Notes: generated by a model not told the origin, from the sequence alone. Positions 10,933 to 21,628 are shown, counted from the first letter of the stretch. The stretch: DNA of 64,000 bases from an uncultured Anderseniella sp. (GCA_947488295.1 CANKYU010000002.1:806001-870000); one strand, 5' to 3'. Numbers and translations are program-made.

Positions 10933-12116
10933 TGCTCAATATGCCCATCACTGACCTCATAAATTTCTGTACAGCCCGAGGCTGCCTCAAACAAATGCCT
11001 GTCGGTTCCCGTCATCCAGGCCTGGCCCCCCAGTTCCAGCAACTCATCCATCAGCGCAGCCCGGCGGACATCATCCAGATGCGCTGCAACCTCATCCAGC
11101 AGCAACAGTGGTGCCACGCCATTGAACGTCTCACGAACCGCCCGCGCCTGCGCCAGAACCAACCCGATCAACAGCGCTTTCTGCTCACCTGTCGAACACA
11201 ATCGGGCTTCCATCTGCCGCGGACCGTGACTGACCAGCAGGTCGGCGCGATGCGGTCCGCGAAGGGTTCTTCCGGCGGCCCGGTCGAGGGCACGCGAATC
11301 AGCCAAAAGTGTACGATATTCATCCTCAATTTGCACGGCTGGACGATCAATTAGTTGTTGCTCCAGTTCGCCGTCCACAATCACCTCTGCCCACGGAAAC
11401 GGGCGCTCGGAACCACGCTGCCTGGTGTCGGTGATGAAACCGCGTACCGCCGCTATGGCATCGTTGCGCGCAGCCGCAACCGCCACCGCGGTCTGGGCCA
11501 GTTGCGCCTCAACGCTGTCGAGCCAGCGCGCCTGTGGCATTTCCTCACCGTTGAGCCGGTTGCGCTCGCGCAGCAACCGCTCAAGCGCATTGACCCTGGT
11601 ACCGTGTGACGGATCAAATGTCGCTGTCAGCCTGTCCAGGAACCGGCGCCGGTCAGAGGCAGGCCCGGCAAACAGACGGTCCATCGCCGGTGTCAGCCAC
11701 AAGGCACGCACATAGTCGGCCAGCACACCGGCACTGCGCTGGACCTGGCCATCAATGCGCACCTCCCTGGTGTTGCCGGAGGCCGGTTCACCGTTTTCTC
11801 CGGTGCCCGCCTGCCATGCCGTGCCCAGCCTGACTTCGCCGACAGGACTGTCGAGTACAGCCGACACGGCCCAACCCTGGTCCTGACCGGACCTGACGAG
11901 ATCGTCGAACGCCGCACCGCGCAAGCCCCGGCCCGGTGTCAGCAATGAAATGGCTTCCAGCAGATTGGTCTTGCCGGCCCCGTTGTGGCCGCACAATGCG
12001 ATCAGCCGGCCGGACGGCTCGATGCGCGCACTGTCATAGTTGCGAAACGACGTCAGGGTGAGGCTGACAATGGTCAGGGATGGCTTGAGCTGCACAGCGT
12101 CGTTCCCGGATATCAA
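10911..12116 (-). CDS. recF: DNA replication and repair protein RecF
   Basis: A 401-residue SMC-like ATPase that loads RecA at single-strand gaps. Walker A is GHNGAGKT (43-50), preceded by the typical LTLTSFRNYDSARIEP opening; the C-terminal part contains the signature STGEQKALL and Walker B LLLLDEVAAHLDD. Length fits the family. It lies 69 bases after dnaN and 103 before gyrB, same strand, the classical replication-gene order. The last codons and the stop overlap the long hairpin at 10894-10932. Confidence 0.95.
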   Translation of the reverse strand: MISGNDAVQLKPSLTIVSLTLTSFRNYDSARIEPSGRLIALCGHNGAGKTNLLEAISLLTPGRGLRGAAFDDLVRSGQDQGWAVSAVLDSPVGEVRLGTAWQAGTGENGEPASGNTREVRIDGQVQRSAGVLADYVRALWLTPAMDRLFAGPASDRRRFLDRLTATFDPSHGTRVNALERLLRERNRLNGEEMPQARWLDSVEAQLAQTAVAVAAARNDAIAAVRGFITDTRQRGSERPFPWAEVIVDGELEQQLIDRPAVQIEDEYRTLLADSRALDRAAGRTLRGPHRADLLVSHGPRQMEARLCSTGEQKALLIGLVLAQARAVRETFNGVAPLLLLDEVAAHLDDVRRAALMDELLELGGQAWMTGTDRHLFEAASGCTEIYEVSDGHIEQEQHGFK

Positions 12117-12185
12117 CAGCAGTCAACCTGCATGGCTGGGCGCCAAGCGCACGCAACGACACCATAGCGTATCTGCATCGGGATC

Positions 12186-13295
12186 CTAAACACGCATCGG
12201 CATCAGCACGTACAGCACCCGGTCGTCGGCGGCATCGCGCAGAATGGTAGGCGAACCTGAATCGGACAACATGAAGGTTGCCGTATCACCCTTGAACTGG
12301 CCGGCGATATCGAGCAGGTAACGCGAATTGAACCCGACATCAATCGGGTCTGCGGCATAATCTGCGGCAATCTCTTCTTCTGCCGAGCCCGAATCGGGAT
12401 TGTTGACCGTCAGGGTCAGCCGGTCCGGCGCAATGTTGAGCTTGACCGCGCGGCCCTTCTCGCTGGAAATCGTCGAGACACGATCGACCGCCTGGGCAAA
12501 GACACGGGTATCAACTTCAAGTGCCTTGTCATTACCGGTCGGAATGACCCGCTCATAGTCCGGGAAAGTACCGTCAATCAGCTTCGACGTCAGCACCAGT
12601 CCGTTCAGGTCGAAGCGGATCTTCGATGCAGACAGGGAGATGGCAATATCGCCGTCTTCATCCTCTATCAGCTTGGCAAGCTCCAGCACCGTCTTGCGCG
12701 GCACAATGACACCGGGCATGCCGGATGATCCTTCCGGCGCAGGCAGTTCAACCCGTGCCAGCCGGTGACCGTCGGTTGCAACTGCGCGCATGGTGCCGGT
12801 GTCCAGGGTATGCAGGTAAATGCCGTTCAGATAGTAGCGGGTCTCTTCGGTGGAAATGGCAAACCGTGTCTTCTCGATCATCAGCTTGAGGTCAGCCGAC
12901 GGCATGGTGAAGGAGTGTGTTGCCTCGCCGCTGGCCAGGTCAGGAAAATCCTGCGGCGGCAATGCCTGCAGGGAGAACCTCGAGCGCCCGGCGATGATGG
13001 CGAGACGGCCTTCGTCAGGACCCTGTTCGAGCTGCAGCTGCGCCCCGTCCGGCAGCTTGCGCACAATGTCATAGAGCATGTGAGCCGGCACCGTGGTGGA
13101 GCCTGCCTGCGCAACATCGGCAGCCGTCTGTTCCACTATTTCTATGTCCAGATCGGTTGCATTCAGCTTCAACCCGCCGTCTGCGGCCTGCAACAGAACG
13201 TTGGACAGAATTGGAATTGTGTTGCGACGTTCCACAACCGACTGAACGTGGTTCAGCGACTTCAAAAACGTACCGCGTTCAATGGTAACCCGCAT
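12186..13295 (-). CDS. dnaN: DNA polymerase III beta subunit (sliding clamp)
   Basis: A 369-residue beta clamp, the ring that tethers DNA polymerase III to DNA. The start MRVTIERGTFLKSLNHVQSV is canonical, the three repeated clamp domains are evident (for example RTRFAISTEETRYYLNGI-like and GTFPDYERVIP stretches) and the C-terminus ends in the expected VLMPMRV. The frame is open 21 codons upstream but the ATG at 13295 matches the family start. It lies 171 bases downstream of dnaA, on the same strand, followed by recF. Confidence 0.98.
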   Translation of the reverse strand: MRVTIERGTFLKSLNHVQSVVERRNTIPILSNVLLQAADGGLKLNATDLDIEIVEQTAADVAQAGSTTVPAHMLYDIVRKLPDGAQLQLEQGPDEGRLAIIAGRSRFSLQALPPQDFPDLASGEATHSFTMPSADLKLMIEKTRFAISTEETRYYLNGIYLHTLDTGTMRAVATDGHRLARVELPAPEGSSGMPGVIVPRKTVLELAKLIEDEDGDIAISLSASKIRFDLNGLVLTSKLIDGTFPDYERVIPTGNDKALEVDTRVFAQAVDRVSTISSEKGRAVKLNIAPDRLTLTVNNPDSGSAEEEIAADYAADPIDVGFNSRYLLDIAGQFKGDTATFMLSDSGSPTILRDAADDRVLYVLMPMRV

Positions 13296-13466
13296 GGCCT
13301 GAGCGTCCTCGAAAACTGTCAAACAAGCTGCGCGGCATAACCCTTGCGCACAGCCCAACGAGACTTAAGCTGTTGCGCTCAGGTGCGCAAGGCATGAGTC
13401 CCGCCCCGGAGCCCCGGTGAGGCCCCGAAATGTGGAAAACCATGCTGAAATCGCCAGGCAGGGTGT

Positions 13467-14990
13467 CTAACCCTGTTCGATCAGCCTCGACAGCAAGGTA
13501 ACCTCGCGGGCCAGCTTTTCGTCCGCCTGCATCAGCTCTTCCACCTTGCGTACAGCGTGCAGCACGGTACTGTGATCGCGATTGCCGAAGCGGCGGCCAA
13601 TTTCAGGCAGCGAGCGTGAGGTCAGTTTCTTGGCCAGATACATGCCGATCTGGCGCGGACGCACCACCGCACGGGCCCGGCGCGGGCTGAGCAGGTCGGC
13701 ACGCGTCACATTGAAATGACGACCGACAATCCGCAGAATGTCGTCTACGCGTACCCGGATGAGCTCGGACGTATGCGACAGGTCGCGAAGCGCAAAGGCG
13801 GCCATGTCCACCGTCATGGGTTGCCGTGTCAGATGCTGGCTGGCGATGATACGGTTCAACGCTCCTTCCAGCTCCCGCCCGGCACCGGTGATACGGTTGG
13901 CGACGAATTCCAGCACATCCTCGGCCACGATCAGGCTTGGGTCCTTGCGCTGTGCCGCAGCCAGCTTTGACTGCAGAATTGACCGCCTGAGTCCGATATC
14001 CGGCGCCTCGATGTCGACGACGAGACCACCTGCAAGGCGCGAGCGCATACGCTGGTCAATGCTTTCAAGCTGTGGAGGTGGAACATCTGCGGCAATCACC
14101 ACCTGGCGCTTTGCATCGACCAGGGAATTGAAGGTATGGCAGAACTCCTGCTGCATTGCCTTACCCTGCAGGAACTGCAGGTCGTCGATCAGCAGCACGT
14201 CAATGGACTGGAAATAGTCCTTGAACGACAGGGTGTCGCGCACCTTCAGTGCCGCCATGAAATGATACATGAAGCGCTCTGCGGTGATGTAAAGAACCTT
14301 GCGGTCCGGGTTCAGGTCGCGGATACGCCACGCAATGGAGTTGATCAGATGGGTCTTGCCCAAACCGGCTGCAGAATGAATGAACAGCGGGTTGAAGCTC
14401 ACCGGCGCGCCGGGGCGGGCTTCGGCCACGCGCATGGCGGCTGCATGAGCCAGCGCATTCGACTGACCCTGAACATAGGTTTCAAAAGTCAGGTTGTGAT
14501 CCAGCTGCGAGCCGCGGTCATTGCCCTGCCTTGAGCCTGCGCGAAGGGTCTTTGCCACCGGTTCAGCGGCCTCTTCCGACAGGCCGTCAAGACTTGCGAC
14601 AGGCGCAACGGCCTGGGCTGCGGTGGGCAGGCCCCGGGTGCGCACCTGCAGTTCTACCAGTGTCACCCCCTTGTATTCGGCGGCACAACATGCCGTCAGC
14701 TGATCGACATAGTGAGATTTGATCCAGCTGCGCAGGAAGCGTGTTGGCACCGACACATTCAGGGTGCCGTCAGCCAGGCTTTCCGGCTCCATGCGAGCAA
14801 ACCAGCTGCTGTAAAGGTCCTCACCAAGTTCCGCACGCAACCGGGCCGCAACCCTGGTCCAGACACCCCCAAGTGTCGTGCGGGTTGGTCCTGAATGAGC
14901 CCCTTCATCCGTTTGACCCTGATACAGACCCTCGCCACCGAGCGCATGATCTTCAACAGGTTTTCTTTCCCGACCGCTAGCCGCCACCAC
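13467..14990 (-). CDS. dnaA: chromosomal replication initiator DnaA
   Basis: DnaA, the AAA+ ATPase that melts the origin. Domain I (about residues 40-110, [23 protein letters not shown]), the AAA+ core with Walker [10 protein letters not shown] and Walker [14 protein letters not shown], and the DNA-binding domain IV with [13 protein letters not shown] and [18 protein letters not shown] are all present. Start choice: an ATG at 15029 has no Shine-Dalgarno, whereas the GTG at 14990 has AGGAG six bases upstream, so the GTG (507 residues) is preferred; the longer form would add 13 residues. dnaN follows on the same strand, and a 0.7-kb AT-rich leader region lies upstream. Confidence 0.97.
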   Translation of the reverse strand: MVAASGRERKPVEDHALGGEGLYQGQTDEGAHSGPTRTTLGGVWTRVAARLRAELGEDLYSSWFARMEPESLADGTLNVSVPTRFLRSWIKSHYVDQLTACCAAEYKGVTLVELQVRTRGLPTAAQAVAPVASLDGLSEEAAEPVAKTLRAGSRQGNDRGSQLDHNLTFETYVQGQSNALAHAAAMRVAEARPGAPVSFNPLFIHSAAGLGKTHLINSIAWRIRDLNPDRKVLYITAERFMYHFMAALKVRDTLSFKDYFQSIDVLLIDDLQFLQGKAMQQEFCHTFNSLVDAKRQVVIAADVPPPQLESIDQRMRSRLAGGLVVDIEAPDIGLRRSILQSKLAAAQRKDPSLIVAEDVLEFVANRITGAGRELEGALNRIIASQHLTRQPMTVDMAAFALRDLSHTSELIRVRVDDILRIVGRHFNVTRADLLSPRRARAVVRPRQIGMYLAKKLTSRSLPEIGRRFGNRDHSTVLHAVRKVEELMQADEKLAREVTLLSRLIEQG

Positions 14991-15630
14991 TTTATTCTCC
15001 TGCGTCCATAATGTTGACCCACCAAACATCAACCCAAAACAAAACCTTTGGGAAACAGGCAGCAGAAAGGGTTTGGGGACCAGACGTGATCACCACAACA
15101 GCCTATTCTACAAGACGAATTCCGCCGCCCCTGGCCGACCCATTGAAGCCGACCACCCCTGTTACTCAACCCACTAACAACCGAGAAAATCCCGGACGGC
15201 CCCACCCCCGCCACAGGGCAACCCGTACACACCTATGTTTTTGCTTCTTATTGACTGCCACATGAGATGCGGCCAGTGACAAGACATTACAATCCGGCCC
15301 GCAGGCCATGCAAGGGCTGCTCAGAAAAAGTGCAGCAAGCCGGGCTTTTTCGGAGGTCACAGGCGACCCTGCGTAATGAGGTCGAACCGCTCCAAACGGT
15401 TGACTCTGATAGGCATTTTCAAGGGAATCACGGTTTTTCGAGCGCCGCAGAAAATAGTAAAAAAATTATTTACGAACCCACGTTTTCAGGGTCAAAAAAC
15501 TTGCTTTTCCCCGTCCGGAATAATTTGCAGCTTCTATCTTATTGTTTTTTATGAGAAAAAAGTGACAACTGCAATGTTAGAACAAAAAAGGTACAAACTC
15601 ACACTACGTCAAAAATCGATACTTGAATCA
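14991..15630. other. long intergenic region upstream of dnaA, no gene
   Basis: About 640 bases between dnaA and the rpsT terminator. The part near 15440-15610 is AT-rich with several runs of A and T. No convincing gene is present. Three GANTC sites (15402, 15425, 15625) occur, about what chance gives. No good DnaA box (TTATCCACA-like) was found on either strand; the closest, near 15466, matches only 6 of 9. The likely content is the dnaA promoter and leader. Confidence 0.5.
15467..15495 (-). promoter_or_regulatory. candidate dnaA promoter
   Basis: On the minus strand a TTGACC -35 box (15490-15495) is followed after 17 bases by TAAATA (15467-15472) in an AT-rich stretch; AATAAT two bases further is an alternative -10. 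It would give a leader of about 470 bases before the preferred dnaA GTG. The -10 match is moderate, so this is a candidate only. Confidence 0.35.
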
Positions 15631-15661
15631 AAAAAGGAGGCCGCATCAGCAGACCTCCTTG
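15631..15661 (-). terminator. intrinsic terminator of rpsT
   Basis: On the minus strand AAGGAGG and CCTCCTT form a 7-bp stem around a 13-base loop, directly followed by a run of T (the A run at 15631-15635 on the plus strand). It sits about 30 bases beyond the rpsT stop codon, as expected for a terminator of that gene. Confidence 0.75.
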
Positions 15662-15691
15662 AAGTCATTGAATAATCTTGCGTCGTCAGTA

Positions 15692-15958
15692 TCAGGCAGA
15701 TATTGCCTTGACGCGCTTGGCCAGCCGGGAAACTTTCCGCGAGGCTGTATTCTTGTGCATGATGCCTTTTTGAGCACCGCGCATGATCTCGGGCTGCGCC
15801 GCCTTCAGGGCTTCGGTTGCAGCACTCTGATCGCCGCTGGCAATGGCCTCTTCCACCTTGCGGAGGAATGAGCGCACCCGGGAGCGGCGGTTCATATTGA
15901 TTTCTGTGCGCCGGGCGATGTGCCGGACGGCTTTCTTTGCCGAACGAGTATTGGCCAT
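15692..15958 (-). CDS. rpsT: 30S ribosomal protein S20
   Basis: An 88-residue, strongly basic protein with the canonical S20 start [17 protein letters not shown] and end [18 protein letters not shown]20 binds 16S rRNA early in 30S assembly. It is monocistronic: its own promoter candidate lies at 16099-16127 and an intrinsic terminator at 15631-15661. The rpsT-dnaA neighbourhood, with enoyl-CoA hydratase and mutM next to it, is typical of Hyphomicrobiales. Confidence 0.98.
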   Translation of the reverse strand: MANTRSAKKAVRHIARRTEINMNRRSRVRSFLRKVEEAIASGDQSAATEALKAAQPEIMRGAQKGIMHKNTASRKVSRLAKRVKAISA

Positions 15959-16098
15959 GTGTTGTCTGTTCCTGAATATGCCACCATTCCGGCGGCACCT
16001 TTAAACCATAAGCTGCCCGTCTCTATACCTGACCGACCGTGCCTGAAATCAGCATAAGCAACGGCAAACAGAACAACGGGTGTGCTGAGATGAGCGGT

Positions 16099-16127
16099 TT
16101 CATATAGTAAGTCTGTTGCGGCGTCAA
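16099..16127 (-). promoter_or_regulatory. rpsT promoter candidate
   Basis: Minus-strand TTGACG (16122-16127), a 17-base spacer and TATGAA (16099-16104), about 140 bases ahead of the rpsT start codon. It fits a housekeeping sigma promoter and is the best match in the interval between the enoyl-CoA hydratase gene and rpsT. Confidence 0.5.
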
Positions 16128-16166
16128 CAAACACCTGTTTTCCGGTGACGCCTCGAACACCTTACA

Positions 16167-16940
16167 TCATGAATTGGAAAATTTCGGTTTCCTCTTCTCC
16201 GCAAATGCCGCCATGCCTTCCTTCTGGTCATCGGTGGAAAACATGGAATGAAACAGGCGACGTTCAAAGCGCACACCTTCGGCAAGGGTCGTTTCATAAG
16301 CGCGGTTCACGGTCTCCTTGGTCATCATCGCAATCGGCATCGACTTGGCCGCAATGACCGCCGCCGTCCTGACGGCTTCGTCAACCAGATCGGTGGCCGG
16401 AACGATGCGGGAAACCAGACCGGAGCGTTCAGCTTCTTCAGCGTCCATCATGCGCCCGGTCAGACACATTTCCATGGCTTTCGATTTGCCGACGAAACGG
16501 GTGAGGCGCTGGGTGCCGCCGGCACCGGGCATGGCCCCGAGATTGATTTCCGGCTGGCCGAACTTCGCCGTGTCCGCAGCCAGGATGAAATCACACATCA
16601 TCGCCAGTTCGCAGCCGCCGCCCAGCGCGTAGCCGGCCACCGCGGCGATGACCGGTTTGCGGCACCGTGATACTCTTTCCCATTTGCCGATAAAATCACC
16701 CAGATAGACATCCATATAGGACTGCGCCTGCATTTCCTTGATATCAGCGCCAGCCGCAAAAGCCTTTTCCGAGCCGGTAATCACTATCGCGCCAATAGCG
16801 CCGTCTGCCTCAAACCCGTCCAGCGCCTGATTGAGCTCATCAATCAACTCACTGTTCAGCGCATTGAGCGCATCCGGCCGGTTCAGTGTCACAAGGCCAA
16901 CGGCATCGCGGGTTTCAACAGATATGTTGGTGTAGGTCAT
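16167..16940 (-). CDS. enoyl-CoA hydratase (crotonase family)
   Basis: A 257-residue crotonase-fold enzyme that should hydrate 2-enoyl-CoA in beta-oxidation. The oxyanion-hole segment [11 protein letters not shown] (61-70) and both catalytic glutamates are present: E111 in [15 protein letters not shown] and E131 in [13 protein letters not shown], equivalent to E144 and E164 of rat mitochondrial hydratase. Presence of both argues for a true hydratase rather than another crotonase activity. It starts with [11 protein letters not shown] and is placed between mutM and rpsT on the same strand, 61 bases after mutM. Confidence 0.9.
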   Translation of the reverse strand: MTYTNISVETRDAVGLVTLNRPDALNALNSELIDELNQALDGFEADGAIGAIVITGSEKAFAAGADIKEMQAQSYMDVYLGDFIGKWERVSRCRKPVIAAVAGYALGGGCELAMMCDFILAADTAKFGQPEINLGAMPGAGGTQRLTRFVGKSKAMEMCLTGRMMDAEEAERSGLVSRIVPATDLVDEAVRTAAVIAAKSMPIAMMTKETVNRAYETTLAEGVRFERRLFHSMFSTDDQKEGMAAFAEKRKPKFSNS

Positions 16941-17001
16941 CGGGTAATCTCCCTGCAGGGCGGGTCAACGGTTTTATCACCGGCAATAAACAGCAAACCG
17001 T

Positions 17002-17895
17002 TCAGCGCTGGCAAGTGGGGCAATAGAAACTCGACCGGCCTGATTGAACGATCCGCCTGATCTTGGAGGTGCAGCCTGGTGTCCGGCATGCTTCGCCTTC
17101 GCGGTCGTAGACATCAAAGCGTTGCTGAAACTCGCCTGAACCGCCGTCGGTGTGCGCATAATCGCGCAATGTCGAGCCGCCGGCTTCAATCGCTTCTGCA
17201 ATGATCGTGCGAACGGCATGAACCAGTGGTTCGACGAGAGGCGATGGTCCACGCTTGCGGACAATGCTGCCTGACAGGCGTTTGGGCGACAGCCGCGCCC
17301 GGTACAATGCCTCGCATACATAGATATTGCCAAGTCCGGCAATAATGCGCTGATCCAGCAGAGCTGCCTTCAAGGGCGATTTGCGACCGGCAAGGGCTGC
17401 CGCCAGAAAATCTGCGTGCAATTCATTGCCCAGCGGTTCAACCCCCAGACCGGCGAGGAACCGATTGTTGTCCGCCTCACCGGGTTCAATCAGGTCGATA
17501 AATCCAAAGCGTCGCGGGTCCGTATAGACCACTCGGGCACCGTTATCGAGATCAACCACCACATGATCATGGGTTCCGTCACCGGCATGGCCGGCCTGCT
17601 CTTGATAGTAGAACTCACCGAGATTGCGGGCTTCCCCGTCGGGCGGCCAGACAGTAAACCTGCCGGTCATGCCCAGATGAACAAGCACGGTGTGCCCGCT
17701 TTCCAGCTCGATGAGAATGTACTTGGCCCGCCGCCGGAGCGCGGTTACGCGCTTGCCTGACACAATTTCCGCCAGACCGGCGGGGAATGGAAACCTGAGA
17801 TCGGGCCGGTTGAGCCTGACGGTTTTCACCCGCCTGTCCACCAGCGCAGGCTCAAGCCCTCGTCGTACGGTTTCCACTTCCGGCAGTTCAGGCAT
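17002..17895 (-). CDS. mutM: formamidopyrimidine-DNA glycosylase
   Basis: A 297-residue Fpg/MutM, a base excision repair enzyme removing 8-oxoguanine and formamidopyrimidines. The N-terminus [16 protein letters not shown] supplies the catalytic proline P2 and glutamate E3; the H2TH region is present ([19 protein letters not shown]) and the C-terminal zinc finger has the four cysteines in CRTPGC and YCPTCQR with the RSSFYC loop. Full length. It is divergent from ubiE with a 101-base gap. Confidence 0.97.
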   Translation of the reverse strand: MPELPEVETVRRGLEPALVDRRVKTVRLNRPDLRFPFPAGLAEIVSGKRVTALRRRAKYILIELESGHTVLVHLGMTGRFTVWPPDGEARNLGEFYYQEQAGHAGDGTHDHVVVDLDNGARVVYTDPRRFGFIDLIEPGEADNNRFLAGLGVEPLGNELHADFLAAALAGRKSPLKAALLDQRIIAGLGNIYVCEALYRARLSPKRLSGSIVRKRGPSPLVEPLVHAVRTIIAEAIEAGGSTLRDYAHTDGGSGEFQQRFDVYDREGEACRTPGCTSKIRRIVQSGRSSFYCPTCQR

Positions 17896-17996
17896 TTTTG
17901 TCTTCCCGCAGCCGCAAATATCGATGCGGCATGTTCACCTTGTTGGGGCACAACTGATAGCCATGATTGGCAAGCTGGTCTATGGTCGCGGCCACA

Positions 17997-18773
17997 ATGA
18001 ACGATACAGAAAAAACAAAAACTGCCGACGAAACGTCATTCGGATTCCGCACTGTTGCAGAAGCCGACCGTCAGGGCCTGGTCAACGAGGTGTTTGGCAA
18101 GGTTGCAGCCCGCTATGACCAGATGAACGACCTGATGTCAGGCGGTTTGCACCGGCTATGGAAGGACGACTTCATCGCGCTGCTGAACCCGCCGAAGTCC
18201 GAGCGTTCGTTCAAGGTTCTGGATGTGGCCGGCGGCACTGGAGACATTGCTTTTCGTATTGCCCGCGCGGGCGGCGATGGCACGGAAGTCACCGTCGCCG
18301 ACATATCTCCGGAGATGGTTTCAGAAGGTGCCCGGCGGGCGCCGGGCGAGTTGCATGGCGGCAAGTGCCGGTTCAGTGTGGGCAATGCGGAGACCCTGGC
18401 ATTTGCGGACAACACCTTTGACGCCTACACGATCGCCTTCGGCATTCGCAATGTCACCCATATCGACCGGGCCCTCGAACAAGCCTACCGGGTTTTGAAA
18501 CCCGGCGGGCGTTTTCTGTGCCTGGAATTTTCCCATGTGGATGTACCCGGCATGGAGCAGATCTATGAAGCTTATTCCATGACCGTCATTCCCGCCGTCG
18601 GCAAGGTGGTGACCGGTGATGGCGATCCATACCGGTATCTGGTCGAAAGCATCCAGAAATTTCCTGCGCCTGAAGCGTTTGAACACATGATTGGCGAGGC
18701 CGGCTTCGTGCGCACCAGCCACCGGATGCTGACCGGCGGTATTGTTGCCATCCATTCCGGATGGAAGATTTAG
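17997..18773 (+). CDS. ubiE: ubiquinone/menaquinone C-methyltransferase UbiE
   Basis: A 258-residue SAM-dependent methyltransferase making the C-methylation in ubiquinone biosynthesis. The SAM-binding motif [15 protein letters not shown], the UbiE signatures [18 protein letters not shown] and [24 protein letters not shown], and the family end [12 protein letters not shown] are all visible. The ATG at 17997 is chosen over upstream non-ATG codons in the same frame because the protein then begins as homologues do. It starts a tight run ubiE-ubiB-coaBC-dut-moeB; ubiB follows after 15 bases. Confidence 0.97.
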   Translation: MNDTEKTKTADETSFGFRTVAEADRQGLVNEVFGKVAARYDQMNDLMSGGLHRLWKDDFIALLNPPKSERSFKVLDVAGGTGDIAFRIARAGGDGTEVTVADISPEMVSEGARRAPGELHGGKCRFSVGNAETLAFADNTFDAYTIAFGIRNVTHIDRALEQAYRVLKPGGRFLCLEFSHVDVPGMEQIYEAYSMTVIPAVGKVVTGDGDPYRYLVESIQKFPAPEAFEHMIGEAGFVRTSHRMLTGGIVAIHSGWKI

Positions 18774-18788
18774 GGCGCGCCGACCGAT

Positions 18789-20366
18789 ATGTTCAGCAAA
18801 ATACGACATCTGTTCAAGCTTGCCCGCGCCGGCCGCACCATCGCCCGCCATGGCGGATTTGATGCAGCACTCGAAGACGACAATGTGCCGTCAGCCGCAA
18901 AAACCGCCCTCAGGGTCCTGGGCGCCGGCAAGTCCAGCCGCGAACAACGCTCCGGCCTGGCCGAAGCCCTCAACGAACTGGGACCCAGTTACATCAAGCT
19001 CGGCCAGTTTCTAGCCACGCGGCCGGACATGATCGGGTCTGAGCGGGCAGGTGCACTGCGGCAACTGCAGGACCGCATGAAACCGTTTGACATGAACGAG
19101 GCACGTGAAGCCATTCAGGCCGGTCTCGGCCAGCCGGCAGGTGAAATCTTCCAGCCCCTGTCCGATCCGGTTGCGGCCGCCTCGATTGCACAGGTTCACA
19201 AGGCCCAGGTCATCGACGAGGCCGGAAACAGGCGGGACGTGGCGGTCAAGGTCCTGCGACCCGGTGTCGAGGCGAGGTTCCGGGACGACCTGGAGACATT
19301 CTTTACCGCAGCCAGGTTGGCCGAGCGGTTTTCCGCAGAAGCCCGCAGGCTGAACTTCGTAAAGGCCGTGGCAACGCTGGAGCGCTCGGTCGAACTTGAA
19401 ATGGACCTGCGCCTGGAGGCAGCGGCCATGTCCGAGATGGCGGAAAACACCCGCGACGATCCCGGCTTCCGGGTGCCTGAAATTTTCTGGATGCAGACCT
19501 CGCGCAGGATACTGACCAGCGAATGGATTGACGGAATCGCTCTGACCGATGACAAGGCACTGGCCGCGTCCGGGCTCGATCTGCCGAGGCTCGGGGACAC
19601 GGTGATCCAGTCGTTTCTGCGCCACGCCATGCGTGACGGGTTCTTTCATGCCGACATGCATCAGGGCAATCTGTTCATCGATGCGCAGAATAATCTGGTG
19701 GCTGTCGATTTCGGCATCATGGGCCGCCTGAGCATGAAGGATCGCCGGTTTCTTGCTGAAATCCTTTGGGGGTTCATCAAGCGCGACTACAAACGCATCG
19801 CGACGGTTCATTTTGAAGCCGGTTATGTGCCGGCAGGCGAAGATGTGGACCTGTTCGCGCAAGCCCTGCGCGCCATAGGCGAACCGATCATGGGCCGCAA
19901 CTCAACCGACATTTCCATGGCCCGGCTGCTGACCCAGCTGTTCGAGGTGACCGGTCAGTTCAATATGGAAACCCAGCCGCAGCTCATCCTGCTGCAGAAA
20001 ACCATGGTGGTGGTGGAAGGCGTTGCACGCAGCTTCAATCCGAAGCTCAATATGTGGGTGACAGCGGAACCGGTGGTCGCGGAATGGATGGAACAGAAAC
20101 TCGGCGCACAAGGCAGGCTTGAAGATGCCGCCGAAGGCGCTGCCACCCTGGGCCGGCTGGCGGCATCGTTTCCGGAAGTGCTCAGCGAACTGGGACAGGC
20201 ATCGGCACTGGTGTCTTCTATGGCCCAGTCCGGCGGTATTCGGTTGGACAATGACACCACGGAAGCAATTGCGGCAGCACAGGCGCGACATTCGGCCTCC
20301 AATCGGGGCGCCTTGTGGGTTGGCGCCATTGCATTGGTGGTACTCGCTGTATCGCTGGCCCTGTAG
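18789..20366 (+). CDS. ubiB: ubiquinone biosynthesis accessory kinase-like UbiB
   Basis: A 525-residue member of the UbiB/ABC1/ADCK atypical kinase family needed for ubiquinone synthesis. The family-specific K-x-G-Q motif is in YIKLGQFLATRPDM, the alanine-rich loop in AAASIAQVHKAQV replaces the kinase glycine loop, and the catalytic HADMHQGNLF and VDFGIMG motifs follow. A C-terminal membrane segment (ALWVGAIALVVLAVSLAL) anchors it to the inner membrane. It lies 15 bases after ubiE and 14 before coaBC, so the run is almost certainly one operon. Confidence 0.96.
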   Translation: MFSKIRHLFKLARAGRTIARHGGFDAALEDDNVPSAAKTALRVLGAGKSSREQRSGLAEALNELGPSYIKLGQFLATRPDMIGSERAGALRQLQDRMKPFDMNEAREAIQAGLGQPAGEIFQPLSDPVAAASIAQVHKAQVIDEAGNRRDVAVKVLRPGVEARFRDDLETFFTAARLAERFSAEARRLNFVKAVATLERSVELEMDLRLEAAAMSEMAENTRDDPGFRVPEIFWMQTSRRILTSEWIDGIALTDDKALAASGLDLPRLGDTVIQSFLRHAMRDGFFHADMHQGNLFIDAQNNLVAVDFGIMGRLSMKDRRFLAEILWGFIKRDYKRIATVHFEAGYVPAGEDVDLFAQALRAIGEPIMGRNSTDISMARLLTQLFEVTGQFNMETQPQLILLQKTMVVVEGVARSFNPKLNMWVTAEPVVAEWMEQKLGAQGRLEDAAEGAATLGRLAASFPEVLSELGQASALVSSMAQSGGIRLDNDTTEAIAAAQARHSASNRGALWVGAIALVVLAVSLAL

Positions 20367-20380
20367 TAAGGTTTCTGGAT

Positions 20381-21628
20381 ATGAACGATCAAAAACGCAT
20401 ATTGCTGATTATCGGAGGCGGGATTGCGGCTTACAAGACGCTTGAGCTGATCCGGCTGTGCAGGAAGGCGGGCGTGGCGGTAACCCCGATACTGACCCGT
20501 GGCGGCGAGCAGTTCGTCACACCACTGTCGGTCAGCGGACTGGCAGGTGAGAAAACCTACACAGACCTGTTCGACCTGACCGATGAAGCGGAGATGGGTC
20601 ATATCCAGTTGTCGCGCGTTGCCGATCTTGTGGTGGTCGCACCGGCAACCGCGGACCTGATGGCAAAGATGGCGTCCGGCCACGCCGACGATCTGGCGAC
20701 AACGGCGCTGCTGGCCACCGACAAACCGGTACTGATGGCGCCTGCCATGAACGTGCGCATGTGGCAGCACCCGGCCACGCAACGCAATCTGCAAACCCTT
20801 AAAGGCGACGGCGTCCTGATCAGCGGGCCTGAAGACGGCGACATGGCATGCGGCGAGTATGGCCCGGGCCGGATGAGCGAAGCTGCAGACATCTTTGCAG
20901 CCATTGAAAGATTTTACGGAAACGAGAGCCTGCCGGTGAAGGTCAGGCCGGATGTCAGCAGGACCGGACCCCTGGCCGGACGCAAGGTGCTGATCACCGC
21001 AGGTCCCACCCATGAGCCGATCGATCCGGTGCGCTACATCGCCAACCGGTCGTCCGGCAAGCAGGGATATGCCCTGGCCGAAGCCGCCATCGCACTGGGC
21101 GCCGAGGTGGCACTTGTGTCGGGCCCGGTCGGCCTGCCGATTCCGCCGGGCGTCGAGCTGATCAATGTTGAAACCGCACGTGACATGCTGAAAGCGGTGC
21201 AGGGTGAACTGCCGTGCGACATGGCCATCTTCTGTGCTGCGGTGGCGGACTGGCGCACCGAGGACAATGTGCAGCAAAAAATGAAGAAGGACGGCACTGG
21301 CAAGCCACCTGATCTGAAGCTGGCGGAAAACCCGGACATTCTGAAGTCGGTTGGCCACCTGAAAAACCACCGCCCGGCCCTTGTGGTCGGCTTTGCCGCG
21401 GAAACCGAGAACGTCGTTGAAAATGCGCGCAAGAAACTCACTGTCAAGAACGCCGATATCATCGTTGCCAACGATGTAAGTGATGAAGGCGGTGTCATGG
21501 GCGGACGCGACAACACCGTCCATCTGGTCGGCCCGGATACTGTCGAAGACTGGGAAAAGATGTCAAAGCGCGACGTCGCGGTGCGGCTCATGGATCGTTT
21601 CGCGGCCATGCTTGCAGACAATACATGA
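20381..21628 (+). CDS. coaBC: bifunctional phosphopantothenoylcysteine decarboxylase/synthetase
   Basis: A 415-residue CoaBC, performing two steps of coenzyme A synthesis. The N-terminal flavin-dependent CoaC half (1-185) has [22 protein letters not shown] and the active-site cysteine in [11 protein letters not shown]. The C-terminal CoaB half starts at [21 protein letters not shown] and contains [15 protein letters not shown] and the K-rich loop near [12 protein letters not shown] at 20381 follows the ubiB stop closely; the longer open frame upstream overlaps ubiB and is not used. The stop overlaps the dut start in an ATGA junction, indicating translational coupling. Confidence 0.97.
   Translation: MNDQKRILLIIGGGIAAYKTLELIRLCRKAGVAVTPILTRGGEQFVTPLSVSGLAGEKTYTDLFDLTDEAEMGHIQLSRVADLVVVAPATADLMAKMASGHADDLATTALLATDKPVLMAPAMNVRMWQHPATQRNLQTLKGDGVLISGPEDGDMACGEYGPGRMSEAADIFAAIERFYGNESLPVKVRPDVSRTGPLAGRKVLITAGPTHEPIDPVRYIANRSSGKQGYALAEAAIALGAEVALVSGPVGLPIPPGVELINVETARDMLKAVQGELPCDMAIFCAAVADWRTEDNVQQKMKKDGTGKPPDLKLAENPDILKSVGHLKNHRPALVVGFAAETENVVENARKKLTVKNADIIVANDVSDEGGVMGGRDNTVHLVGPDTVEDWEKMSKRDVAVRLMDRFAAMLADNT

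Noticed and set aside
15376..15675. Open frame of about 99 codons ending MLEQKRYKLTLRQKSILESK
   Set aside because: It overlaps the rpsT terminator, has no ribosome-binding site and its composition follows the local AT-rich DNA. No family resemblance.
14991..15691. Possible chromosome origin (oriC) in the AT-rich region next to dnaA
   Set aside because: No cluster of DnaA boxes was found on either strand and the best match is 6 of 9. In this group oriC is usually near hemE, not at dnaA. The region is better explained as promoter and leader.
19955..21523. Long antisense open frame (522 codons) opposite ubiB and coaBC
   Set aside because: It lies fully opposite two well-recognised genes in a GC-rich genome, where such frames are a by-product of codon use; the translation is rich in His, Arg and Gln and shows no domain.
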